Shown: positions 22,553 through 35,600 of the stretch, one piece after another
Layout: each line of letters starts with the position of its first letter
Numbering within the stretch: the first letter of the stretch is position 1
DNA from: Camillea tinctor
Taxonomy: Eukaryota > Ascomycota > Sordariomycetes > Xylariales > Xylariaceae
Length of the DNA stretch: 64,000 bases
Assembly: GCA_022578605.1 (NCBI GenBank)
Contig: MU394053.1
Coordinates: 1,198,229-1,262,228 of the forward strand
Reading direction: 5' to 3'
The notes under the pieces: model-generated
What the model saw: the letters and a program-made list of their open reading frames with translations, nothing else
Told to the model about the DNA's origin: nothing
The model's database searches: none
Made by a program: the position numbers and the translations under genes

Positions 22553-22740
22553 ATGCAATTATTATATATTAAAAAGTGCTTAACACCCCACATAAATAAA
22601 ATAAAAACTAGTACTAACACTAATAAATAAAATAAAAAAAATAGCAACATTTAATATATAGTGCAGCTGCACATTTAATGTTGCACTTTTTTATTTTTTT
22701 ACATATTTATAATACTACCTTATACTGCCACATTTTGCAT
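22553..22740. repeat. copy C of the 192-bp repeat (A/T-converted)
   Basis: This 188-bp copy lies in the same orientation as copy B, 243 bp further on. It keeps AGTGCAGCTGCACATTTAAT in the centre and ends CCACATTTTGCAT like copy A. TA-like flanks are present but cannot be separated from the AT-rich background. Confidence 0.82.
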
Positions 22741-23186
22741 TATATTATTTATAATATAATTAATTAATCATATTTTATATATAAATAAAATGCGTTTTTA
22801 ATATAAAATATAACAATATAAAGTAATATTATAAATATATAAAAAAATAAAAAATTTAACATTAAATATATAATTATATTATATATTAAATATTACTTTT
22901 TATTTTATTTATAAAATATTATATATTTTTTAATATATAATAATTACATTAATTTTTTTTAAATAATTTAATATATTATTATTATTATTATTAAAAATAT
23001 ATAATATTTTATATAAATAAAAAAATAATGTTTAATGTTTTTTTTATTTTTTTATTTATTTTTATAATATTACTTTATATTGCCAACTTGTCACTAACAT
23101 GTACACAGCCAATAAAAGATTTTTACGCTTTCCCTATTCTAGGAATAGTTTTGCTCAATTGGCGGAGTTGCACTTACAGGCCTCCG

Positions 23187-23600
23187 TAACAGGGGACAGT
23201 AGCTACCTCACGCCCAAGCCAGCCACCCTGTTTAAAGCTGTAAAGGTTAGCCGCCTCGCGCGTGGAGGGGAAAAAAAAAGAGCAGTAGCAGCAATAATAG
23301 CAGTAGCAACAGAGCAACAGCAATAGTCAAAGAAGTAGTCGCAGCCCAGCCCGGTAGGCTTTAGTTTCAGTGGTTGATCTAGTCCCACTTATCGGGTATC
23401 TAAACACTAAACACTAAACACTAAACAAAACAATCCAGTGAACTGAACCTCGCACCCGTATCCATTTCCCTACTATTTCTCTTTTCTATAACAAACACAT
23501 TCTATAATACCCTTTTTTAACCACCAAAAAAAACTACAATCCGAAATCGACAGCCCTTCTGAATGGCCTTACATCTCATTATACAGTACTGGTTGTCACC
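23187..23600 (+). promoter_or_regulatory. short upstream region of the giant leashin-type gene
   Basis: Only 412 bp separate the transposon's TA duplication from the ATG at 23601. The interval contains an AGCAGTAGC-type triplet stretch at about 23280-23325, four tandem 7-bp units (TAAACAC x3, TAAACAA) at 23401-23428, and a pyrimidine-rich stretch with ACAAACAC before the ATG, which resembles a fungal 5' UTR. No TATA box or specific operator could be assigned. Confidence 0.45.
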
Positions 23601-26600
23601 ATGATGCCTCGAGAGGGCCGCCGACGGCGGAGCCCCGAGTCCTCTCGCCGCCGGCGCAAAGAACGCCGGAATTCCAGAGAGGCGGAACTCCAAAGTCAGC
23701 AAATTCCAATACACACCGCAACCTACCATGGGCTGGAGCAAGCCGAACCTCTACCTGCACTGTCGCGAGTCCCTTCAACTCCTAATTCCACCACATCCTC
23801 GGATTCTTCGTCATCCTCGACATCCTCCTCATTAGTAAACATCTCCCAGCCTCTGCAGAGATTTGGTTTTGGTAGTTTCTTTTCCTCCGGAGGCAACCAA
23901 CAGCGGGAGCACCGCGCCAAGAAGAAGAAGAAGCGCAGTCGTTTTCTACGCTTCGGCAACTCCTCCTCGTCTTCCCTCGGCTCAGATCTTGCTTATGGGA
24001 AGGGTTATATCGATCGTCGTCGTAGCAGCCGTGAATTCAGCCCCCCGAGTAAACAAAAACGCCGGAGACCCTCGCCACCGAAGCGTTCGGGTACGGACGA
24101 GGAAATCATCGAGCTCGGTCGGAAGTTCGCCGAGCTCGCTAGGCAACAGCAGGTCGAAGATCTGAAAGCTTCTGGCAAGAATCGGTCATCACCAGCTGCC
24201 AGCTCCTCCCGCCGATCGAACAATGGCCGCCATGCGAGAGGCATTGGGAGTTCCAGGACTCACCGTGAATCCTCCCCTGATGATTCGGAGTGGGAGTCGG
24301 CTTCGGAGGATGAGTCGCCAAGCGAGGATAGCGACTCTGGACTCGCCTACGGTTCCGTTCCTAGCAGCATAGAGAAGCGCGTTCATGTTAGGAGCCCTGC
24401 TCGGCCTAGTGCAGAACCCATCCACAACGCTCCCATCCGTCACAAGCGTTCCTTGGTTGACCCCAAGCTCTTTGGTCCTGTGAACTCTCTTCACGGCTAT
24501 GTTAATGCCCCCTGTGGCTTCGAAACGGTGGATCGAGATGCCGTAACTAGCCCGCGGCAACATTATGAGGCCTCGATTGCTCCCAGCGAGACTTTACCGC
24601 TACAGCAGCTTTACCCGGTCCCAACGTCTGACCCATCTCAATTTGATGTTGATCGTGGTTCGGTTGTTTCGGCTCAACATGACTATACACACCGGTCCCA
24701 GGCGCGGTCCGTACCCCTTCAACAGCCTAAGCCTATTGTCCCAGTATCGACGAAAGTGTTTGAAACGGTCGAAACAGACCCAGAATACTCGCGACGATCT
24801 TCAGCTGGGGATACGCTTGCTAAGGCCGCTATGGCTGACATAGCTGGTGCTGCGCTTAGTGCTGCCCTGAACGCTGAGAGGAAAAATGAAGGCTCAAGGT
24901 ACGAAGAGCGTCGTGATCGCGATGAAAAACAGTCTCAACCATCGAGCACTAGGGATTATGACGAGAGGGAGGAGAAGCGAAAGACACGCGATCAACTACG
25001 CGAGAATCGTCGTGAGACTCTCCGGGAAAGGGATATAGAAGTTGAACGGACCTACGTAAAAGAAACGTATCATCAAGAGAGGTCAAGTACCGAGGTGGAC
25101 CGTGAGAACGAGAAAGAAAGACGACGCCGGGATAAATATCGTGGGGATAATGACCCGAATCGAGATCATGTTCGATCTACGGTCGACAGAAAAGACGACC
25201 AACAACGTGCTCAACAAGGGGACCGTAAGGAGCGCCGCGAGGAGCATTCCCAAGAACAGGGTAGTGCTAGCCGCTCTTCTAACGAAACCATCTCCAAGCA
25301 TTCAGTAGAGCCCGAACATCGATCATCGGCAGACCTTATTGATCCTTTCCAATACCAAGTCGCCGACGACGCTTTCCCAACACCTCTACACACAACGCCG
25401 AAACGGTCACCTACGCCGAACATAGTCACTGTTGAGCGTGAACCAGACTTCTCTGATCTCAAGTTTTCCCATGATCCTCCACGAGAGCGCCCACGAGAGC
25501 GCATGAGTCGGAAAGACTCCTATGAACTAGAGCTCCAGAAGTCGCGTGATATCACTGTTGAGCAGTCTCCTGCCCCCGTAAATGAGGTTGCACCCGCGGA
25601 ACCGGCTGCTACATTGACGACCGATGACCGTCGCGGTCGTCGCCGCGGTCGTGGCGGTGATTCCAGCTCCAGACATAGGTCACATCATAGTCAATCTCCA
25701 CCTCGTTCGAGAGATCGTGTGCAGGATGATGCAGATCGAATATGGCGTGAGGAGATGCTTGCTCGTAGGATTCGAGACGAGTCGAGACGATCACGCAGTA
25801 ATTCCCCGGATTCCTCAGTAGTTGACAAGTGGACCGAAGCGGTAACCGAAAAGCGGAAAGAAGCTGGCGATTCACAAGGCTTTGAAATCGTGTCACCCCC
25901 AGAGACAGACTCGTCTAAAAAACAAACGAGTCCTTATGATGCGCCGAATGCCGATGTTCATGTTGATAACATCTTCCAGCATCCAAACCAGCTACCCTTC
26001 TTCCAACCCCCCGACTCTTCTGTTGAACGTGAACGGCTAGTGCTCAATATAATACGGCCTACTCCAGTTCCTACGCCGAGATCAGAAGGGCGGAATCCTC
26101 AAGATTACATTGAGGCCGAGAAGAGCTCCGAGACCAGGGAACAGACTAAGGTTGAGGTGTCAGAAACTGCTATTGATGTAGCCCTAGGACCTCAAGGCGA
26201 AGTGGTTTCGGACGAGCCAACGCCAGCACCAGTATCAGCACCGAGACAAGTTCTGGAGTCCGAACTGGCATCAGAACAGACTCACAAACAGACTCACCAA
26301 CAGGCACTAATCCCATCATTGGAATCGATCGTGGAAGAGGCCTTAGAACCGGAACCGGCACCGGCACAGGTACAAGTCCCGGTATCAGCACCAGCATCAA
26401 TCCATGAACCTGAGCCAGGCACGGCATCCAAGGTTGTAAGCTGGGGTGAGAATCAAACTAAGCGTTACTCGGTAGATAGCCCAGAGAGAGGAGATGACAC
26501 CCTTTCAGGAGAAAAGGTAACCCCTGCTCCCGAGACTCCCAAGCCTCGGTCTGTAAAGAAGAGCAGTCCCTGGAGGACTCTAGCCAACGTTGTTTCCATA

Positions 26601-29600
26601 GGCGGCGCTGGAGCTGCCGCCTCAGTTACCAAAACCAACGTGGATACGGACATGACGCGACATATCAAATCTGAAGATCGAGAAGAATTACCAAGGAGTA
26701 GATCATCTCTCCAGTACGATACCGATGAAAGTCCGCCAGTCCCTGGACCGAAGCCTACAAACCCAAGAAGTGCACAGATGCCAGGAGCTTTTGCTGAAGA
26801 TCCATATTTCACAGCGACTATAGCTGCTGGCATGGAAGGGAGCGGGTTCGATCCCAACCTTGTCATTAACGATCCAAAGTTCCATACACGTGATTCAGCG
26901 CCGGGGTCAAACAAATCAGCTGAGCCACCAGTGACTACTGAGACGCCAGAAGTTGTCCAGGAACCTGAGCCTGTTGTGAACGATCCTCCTAAGGCACCGG
27001 CGGAGAAGAACGGCCTATCTATTCATAACTCAGCAGTCCTCTTGAAACTTGTCCAGAAGCTGAAGCGCAAACAGCAAGCGAAGACTAAGGAGAAGAAGAA
27101 CGGCACTGACAAGGTTACGGGCATCGAGAGTTCATCAGCGGTTCAGACAGATGCATCACGTTCCTCGATAGAAGATAACGCGTCCATATCTTCAGCCAAG
27201 CTCCGAAAAGAGATTTACGAAAGAGGAGATAGTAACTTAAAATCTGAGATCCGACGAGATAGCAAGGTTGCAGAGGACGTGCCTTCGAAACAGAAGCTAC
27301 CATCAGAGCTACAGTTTGAGACACGCCCACAGCTGTACGACTCTGAGGCTGATGACAAGTCAGGAAACGCATCGCCTAGAAAGAAGTCGAAGAGATTAAG
27401 GAAGACCATGCCCACCCAACAAGAACTGCGAAATCTCAAGGAAGCAGAATCTTCAAGCTCCTCCATTCCGGTGGACGCTCCCCAGGAAGCACAGGATACT
27501 CACGCAACACGGTCAGAAAGTAAATGGGATTTCCTGAAACTGGGTAAGACGTCCAAGAATAACGCATTTGATCCAAACATCACTATGACTATGATACCCG
27601 AAGACGTACAGACCTTGTTGGCCGGAAGTGACAAGATAGCGGAACGCGGCCCCGATACGACCGAACCCCCTACAAGGCCTAGTTTATCATCCGAATTATC
27701 GAGGGATAGTTCTTACAGAATGGTCGGCTCCGAGTCCACCTCGATATATGAAGAAGAACAAAGCACGCCGAAGAGCAAGAAGCCGATATACGAGCGTCAA
27801 TTTTCCGACCCACCTCCAAGGTTCGCCCTAGCGCCGGAGACATCGATTTCAAGTCGAAAAGAGATTAATGATGACATAGTCTCGATGCCTAATGAAGAAT
27901 GGAGCCCGCTGAAAAAGAGCAAGCATAGGCGTAACTCTTTCGCCGCCGAGTCCCCCTCCGCTCCCGAAGTCTCAGAGCAACCAGCATGGCGACACTCCCT
28001 GGACGATTATCATCCAGTCTCGAGCGCTGAGACTGGCGATGGCTGGGATTTCTTAAGGAGATCGAAAGAAGTAGTCCAGCACGAATCAGGGGCTTGGGGC
28101 TCTCCTGCATACCCGAAGCCTACTGTCGAGGACGTAGCGGAGAACCCAAAAGAGACAACGGAATCCCTTTATGATATGCGGAGCGTAAGAACAGCTGTGA
28201 CAGGAGGACAAGACACGCCCAAGCTGAACCGATCGAATGGGGATTCGACTCCCTACGAAGACCTCCCTTCGCCATCTTTCTCACAATTCAAAGAGTCGCT
28301 AGGAACTATGAGGAGTTCGGCAAGATGGGATTCTCACATGAGTTCGATATCATCTACGCGTAGGCCTAGAAGACGCAGGAGTTTGTCTGGCGTATTCCCA
28401 GATGAAGACGAAGAGCCACCGGATAGAAGGAGGGATTCTTTGGATGCCAGTTCGATAGTGTCTGATTCAACCTTCTACACCGGTCATATATCAACAACTA
28501 GGAGTCGTTGTCCAGGGGACGACCTTGATGATGCTGATTCCGTTGCTTCTGCTCCTGCACAGGATAGATATGACATTCGAAGACCGAAGTTGGCCAACAC
28601 AGACAAGAGGAATGGGAAAGGCTTGGATCTCTTCAACCGTTTCAAGTCTTCAATTGGTATAGCCGAGAAGGAGCGTTCAAGTGTTCGCAAGCCCGAGGAG
28701 GATGGAAAGAATTCTTTTTTAGCTAAAGCCGGCACCCTTGGCGCGGGTGCCGGCCTGGCGGACACTGTGATTGCTGTTGCGTCTCAAGCGTCCGGCTCGA
28801 AAGCCACCGATGCTCCCTCGGAAAAGGAAGCCCCGAGTGTTCCCATCACTCCTGAACGACGACTTAGTTCATCACATCTTATTGATCCTGAAATCGTTGA
28901 AAGGGAAATCCGACCTGCCATTGACCCACAATATGGCGATTTATTACCATTACCTCCAACTACGCCTGGCACTCCTGTTCCTGAGCTTGGTGACGATATC
29001 CCCCCTCTCCCAGAAAGTCGGCCTGGGACTCCTGAGAGCGACCTTGAACGTCGCCTCCGGAGTGGCAAATCATCTCATGTCCGCCGCCGCAGTGACAATG
29101 CTGTACGGGCAAGGACACCTAGTCAAAGCGCTATACCTATCCATTTCCGGCTGAAAACTACCCCGACATCACCCGGTAATCTGAAATCTTCTTCTGCTCT
29201 AACCTCTCCCACGACTGTATCTCCGGAATACGAGAGTCCTTCTAGGACAAGAGCCCGTCCTCCTTCAAGGGATAATACGAAAGCAGTCAAGCCACTCCTC
29301 CTCGTTCAAAAGGCATCCCGAGAATTGATCGAAGTTTCTGGGCAGGCCCAAGAAGAGTCTATTGCGTCTCGGGAGTTGATGCATGACAGAACATTACAAG
29401 CACTTGAAGAACGCAATGATACGAACTTTTCACAAATACCTATGCTCTCTGACGAATCAATTCAGTCTCCCGAGATTGTACCCTCAACTGCCCAGGCCGT
29501 ACCAGACAACGAAGAGTTAGCAGCCACATCTGAAGCCGATAACGTACCCGACTCACCTAGCGATGTCTTTCACGACCTGCCTATTATCAGCGCGTATAAG

Positions 29601-32600
29601 GAGACCCCGGATACAGACAAGATTCCAACAACAATACCCCATCAGAGCGTGGAGCTTCCTCAGGTGGAGGTGCACCAAGCAGACGACTCGGATTTGCAGG
29701 AAGCAATGGTCAATTTTATGAGTTCGCCACAGCTCCCTCCCTGGGAGCTGGTGGCGCCCATCGGCAATCTCTCGCCAGTGCCTGAGCCATTCGACCCGAT
29801 GTCAAAAGATCGAAGCTCGGACTTGTTTCAGTCAAGCCCATCTACACACAAGTTTAGTGATTTTGATATTTCAGAAGGTAGGCCGAGTTCTGAGCCAGCC
29901 CAAGAAGGTACAGAGACAGGGAGCATCACGGAGCATGTTTCTGGAGACAATATGCAGGATACTTCTATATTAGTAGCAACAGCAACTAGCGGCGTTACAG
30001 ATGAATTGATTGCTTCTTCAATACATGATAAGCAGGATCACAGCGAGCAATTTGGCAAACGAGAAGGCATTGGTTCTAATGAAAGCAAACATGTTATATC
30101 TTCAACATCAGATTTCGAGGCTGAAGCCAACTTATCCGACCCAATTGACAACATAGGCTCTCACGAGAGAAATATCCAAGATAATGACGCAGATCAGTCT
30201 GGCTCTGTTTCAACACAAAAGCTCGAGGAAGTCCGCGAGGAACTGAGCGATATCGATGACGAAATCGACGCTCTGAGCTCAAAGGCTTCACAAGCTCCAA
30301 GGGAACTACCTCTAGGGCCAAGAGCAAGCATGTGGTCCGGGGCATTGCCACCAGCGGGGCTGCCGTCTTGGTCAGGAGCAGTCTATATGCTGAAAGGCGT
30401 TCCTCCTCGATGGTCGCTAGGGACTCCTCGTCGAGAATCCCTACCGCAAACTGCACTGCCCTCTTCCAAGGAAGATGAAGACGAAGAGCAGCCACAAACC
30501 TCTAGCTCCATCATTCATGCTGATATCGCCAGCTCATCGTTAGCTAGTTCTCCTGTTTTCGAAACAGATCAGGAGCAATTCTTCGATGCCATAGCTGATC
30601 ATGTCCCTTCCAAACAAGACGTTGAAGAGGTCATAGCCACAAATGTCTCACTGGAAGAAGCGAACCCAGATGGGACTGAGCTCGAGGCAGGTGACCTTGA
30701 TGCTGCGACCGCTGACCAAGATCCTGGCGCAACTCCCAAGAAATCTGAGTCCCCCCAATATCAAACTACCGAGCCTACAACAGATGAGCAGACCACTCTA
30801 GTCACTCCTCAAGAACTTACCTTGGCCGGACATTTGATAGAACTGCTTGACCAGCCAACTGCTAAGCATGCAGATGCTGCCGCTCCTTTAGCAGAGCCGA
30901 CACAATCAATTGAGCAGGCGCTATTAGAGGAGAAAGCTCAGAAATTCCCTATGGAGACCGAAGTTATCCTCCAAGATCAACCAGGAACTAGCGTTCCCCA
31001 GGAGTCAGTTAGCGCTGAAGTTGAATCTATCGACTCCGTCGTCACTATGGAGCGGTCTAAGGAAAATGAGAAGAAAACCGAAACTCAGGAACCAAATGCA
31101 GAGCATGGACTTCAAGTTACAGATGTACGAGACCCTACACTAGAGCAACAGGATTCCTCTCTAGCGCAAGATGAGCCTTTCATCCAATCCCCGCGCGACA
31201 ACGAAGCGCCACACCAACCCGCTATTTCGAGGCCCAGTAGTCCTCCAGCCCGCGGAAAGGTGTCCCCAGAAGACACGGTGGATTACAGCGAAGCGGAGCT
31301 GCAGCAATCAGGGGTTGAAAACCACCTTGTAGAATCTTCAACGGATATTCTGGCAGGTAGCGACGGCACGTTGGAACCTACGGAAAATGCAGGCAATGAT
31401 GGTCAGGATATATCGCTTGAGGAAGTATCAGCCATTTCGCATCCCCCGGTACAAGGGGAGCCGGCACTGAAGTCCCAATTCGACTCGAAGCTCGAGTCCG
31501 AATCGGCCTTGGGCAATGAGCTGTTAAGTAGTGACATATTAAGCCAGGACAATAAAGTAGTGGAGTCTACCATACTGGAGAATATCGAGGCTAAAAGCGA
31601 CATGGAAGTTTCACAAACCATTGCGGCAATCGAACCTAGTTTGCAGGTCGGTAACAGTCAAATAAGCGAATCAAGATCATTAGAACAAGCTGACGTGGAG
31701 GAACAATTGTGGCAGCCCAACATCGGCGGTGAACCACAAACAGAGCTGCATGCTGCACGTTCCGATCCACATCCACACAGCGACCCACAAACTGAGAGCG
31801 CCCCAGCGGAGAACCTGCATGACAACGCACCACTATACGTCGAAGCGGTGGACAACCTGCTAACCTCGCAGACCACTACTGACGAGATTGCTCCCACATT
31901 TCCCGATCCTTCCTCCACTGAGAAGACTGACGCCGGAAATCCCGTCATTGAGGAACCTGTTATTGAACAGTCCAATACTGAAGCAGTTGTCACAGAACAG
32001 CCTGCCACTGAGGAGCTTTTCACTCAAGCGCCAGTGATTGAGGTGCCAACTATTACGGTGTCATCCGTTGATGAGCCTAGCCTTAATGAGCCGGCCGCTG
32101 ATGAGACCTTGACTGAGGCACATGTGACTGAGAAGCCTATCGCCAACGAGTCTGCCATTGGGGCAGCTACTCCCGAGGAACACGCCGTTGAAGAATCAAT
32201 TGGTGTCGAGTCTCACAAAGACATAGAGTCACTAGCAGATGAACTCACCAGTAAAAGTGCGGCCCAGGAAGACAAAAAGCAACGAGAAACTGCACTACGA
32301 TCTTTGCATGTTGAGCAGGCGCAAGTTCCTTCTATAGCTAATCCATCCACTTACGAGCCTCTTTCTGAGACCTCGAATACTAGCGAGCAACTCATTGATG
32401 CTGTGGTCGTTGGTGATAGTGCAGAAATGATTGTCCAGACCCCTACAGAGCCAGCCATGGGCGACGTGTGGTTTGAGCCAATTGGCTCAAGCATGACCTC
32501 TGGGAGTGAAGAGAAGTCAAAGGCTGTTACCCTCGACAGTGGAGTGGAGCCGATGAGAATCGTGGAGGAGGCCAAGCCTGTAGAGGAGCCTAACCCTGTG

Positions 32601-35600
32601 GAACCGACAGAGCCCGATTCTGAACTTGAAGGGACTGAAACTGTTGTGACAGGACTCGAATCTACTGGAGAAGCAGAGTCCAAGCCTATAGAAAGGCCCA
32701 CAGCTACGGAAGAGGGTCACAACCCTGTCGATGAGATCAGGGGAGCGGAGGGTCCCAAGCTTGTAGAAGAGCTTACACTTGTGGAAGACCCCATACTCTC
32801 AGAAGCTTCCACAGCCACGAAAGAGCCTAAGCTTGCAGAGGAACCTACCCTTGTCGAAGAACCCCAACCTGCGGAAGAGCGCAAGCTTGTAGAAGAGCTC
32901 ACGCTGGTGGAAGATCCAGATCTTCCGACCGAGAAATCATATGATATTCAAAGCTCCAATGAAGCCTCTGGTAACACCGCACAAGATCCACCTCAAGAAC
33001 ACTTTCTAGGCCACCCAGTGGGTGAGGACTTGCCGCTTGAGCCTGCTAGCCCAGGGAAGAAATCCAAAAAGAAGAAAAAGAAGAAGAGCAAAGCTCGTCA
33101 GAGTTCCGATACATCCACCCTAGGAGTAGCCGATCCGAGCAAGTCAGTGGATGAGCCAATCACTGTCGAAAGTAATGATGCCGTTGGCCAGCAAGACATA
33201 CCTGTGAGCTTATTTTCTTCAAGCGAAACAGCATCGGCCTCTGCCAATCAGACCATGGACAAGGAACCACTCAAGCTTGATCTTCAACCCAATACGATCG
33301 ACGCAAATGAGCTCAAATCGTTGCCTTCTGACCCGGTCGGCGCTGATGTCCCTACCGTGAACGAGGTGCCTATCATAGCTGAGACGATTACCATAGACGA
33401 TTCTCACACTACACCTGAGGCTCCATTGGTAAGTGTGGCTTCTGGTGCAAACGATCCAATTACATGTGACGTTCCTGTCGCAAGTGATCATATTGTTACC
33501 AGTGACGTTCCCACCACACAAGACACTACCGCTACCGAGGAGGCTGTTGTCGGAACTGGGAGTACCATGACAAACCCCTCCGTTGCGGTAATTGAGGATC
33601 CTATAACACACGAGGGTTATATCCCAGATGTGGCCGCTGCTGGAGAAGTGCCTTCCACAACCGAAAATCCCGTGGCGAACGAGAATCCTGTGACAAGCGA
33701 AAGTCGTACTACGGACGATGCTCCCGTTCTAAGCAATGTCCCAGTCTTAAGTGAGATCTCAGGTACAGAAGAAACAAAAAAGCGCTCTGATACGGACGAT
33801 ACTATCATCAGTGAGCCTTCTCGGGAAGTCTTGGAATCCTCCAAAGAGCGAGAGGGCCTAGACGTAGAAGTACCTGGTTTAGAAGCAAGTGTGATTGATA
33901 ATGAACCTTATGAAATTGAGGAAAGAGTCAACGATGATGCTATCTCAATACCTACCTACGAAAGGCAAGCACCTAACGAGGACGAGAACTCCTCTCTCCT
34001 TCTGGATACGGACATAGCGGTCGCCTACAGCCATAGTGGTAGATCTCAGGAGGTCTCACACGATGAAGATGAAGGCCCCGGTTATAGCATTACTTCACCT
34101 ATCATCGACAAAGGCAAAGAAGACGAGACACTCCATCAAAGCGTGCCCCATGCTGAAACAGTAGAGCCTATACGAGGGCTAGAAATCACTAGGGACCATC
34201 CGGATGAGTCTTCTACTGCCGATCAGCTAGTTCAGTCCTCACGAGCGGAAGATTCAGTTATTGAAGACGGAGTTCTGACGAAGCAAGTGCCAATTCCTCA
34301 AGATGAAATCAACGAAAGTCACGAGACTAGTGATGTTCATGTCTTAAACGACTCTATTGTAAGCCCCGGTGATGCAGTAATTACACAACGTACACCAAGC
34401 ACTTCCATACCACTGGAAACTATGGAAACCAGTACTTCAACACCAGAGAGCATCGAACTTCCTCCTGTTTCACGTAGCCAGACCGACCTTGGCCAAGAAT
34501 CCACAGATATGCCGGAGACAAGAAATCTAGAGCAAATGGCAGCTGGGGAAATGAACACACGGGACGAAGGGCCCCTCGAATCTATACTTGAGGATACCGT
34601 CCCCGTCCTAACTGAGGTCGATCCGAGTGATCACAGCAGCCCCGATGTGATTGACTCCGCACGGAGTAACACCGATGCTTCCCGCCGGTCGGATTCCGAA
34701 ATTACCCCAGACGCTCAAGCTCCCACTGAAGCAAATGACTCCGTGGAGGAAAGTGGAGAAGGCGGGCAAAGCAAGACTGATAACCGTGACACCGAAGTGC
34801 ACCAAGACTTAGAAAAGCCCACGGCAGAGATCACAGGTGCTGATTACTCAAGCGAACAAGAGGAAGTTACTACTCCAAAATTGTTTGATGATGAAAGCAA
34901 AACACCCGGTCCTCCCTCAACCAGATATGACGAGGGCGACGTCGAATTGCCTATCATACCTGAAGCCGATGAACCTACTAACGATGCGATTCTCGTTCCT
35001 GTTAGCTCGACAAGTGACAAGATTGCGATTGTAACTGCTGAAGGCGAGCAAGACAACAAAGAGGGGCATGCAGGTCACATAGAGGGAGAACCAGCACCAG
35101 AGTCCTCAAGTCAACCTGAATTCCAAACGTTACCTCAAGTCACAGTGGAATCTACAGGTGATGTGCATCCTGACTCAACTAGTGCTAGATCACATGGATC
35201 ACATTCTCTCGAGGACGACACTTCTGCCGATCTACCTGATCAAAAGCAAATATCGGCCAGCAATGAAGTGACACCTCTGTATGTACCAGAAAGTGCTTCT
35301 CTCACTGAGGGATTGTCAACCGAGCGCCCCGTCAACCCTGTGGAGCACAAGACTGTGCGAGAGCCTAGCCCAACTACAGATGTTCTAAAGGTGGGACCGG
35401 TAGACGTGGAAGGGGTTACAACGACGCCCGCGTTAAGTGAACCAATGGTTGGTGTCATTCCTCGACAGATAATTAGCAGTTCACCTATGGAGAACAAAGC
35501 AGATGGGGCTATACCATCTCAGGAACCGCATGTTACCCCATCCCAAGAACAGCAAGACGTGCTGCTACCGCAAGATCTGGCTGTCACTCAGCTAAACGAG

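Larger units (their letters stand above)
21179..23186. mobile_element. 2008-bp TA-flanked transposon, interior degraded to A/T (RIP-like)
   Basis: The ends are 97-bp inverted repeats (21179-21275 and 23090-23186) with about six mismatches, both starting CGGAGGCCTGTAAGTGCAAC. TA at 21177-21178 and 23187-23188 is the target duplication. Size, long inverted repeats and TA target fit a Fot1/Pogo-like Tc1/mariner element. The interior from about 21310 to 23080 has almost no G or C and no open frame, the expected end state of RIP, so any transposase gene is beyond recognition. Subterminal direct repeats (GCGACTATAAAAAA) lie at 21271 and 21289. Two copies of the 192-bp repeat and an AT minisatellite are inside. 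The terminal repeats themselves keep normal base composition. Confidence 0.85.

Noticed and set aside
21300..23090. AT-rich block as centromeric or mitochondrial DNA
   Set aside because: It is only 1.8 kb, bounded by terminal inverted repeats with TA duplications, and fits a RIP-degraded transposon.
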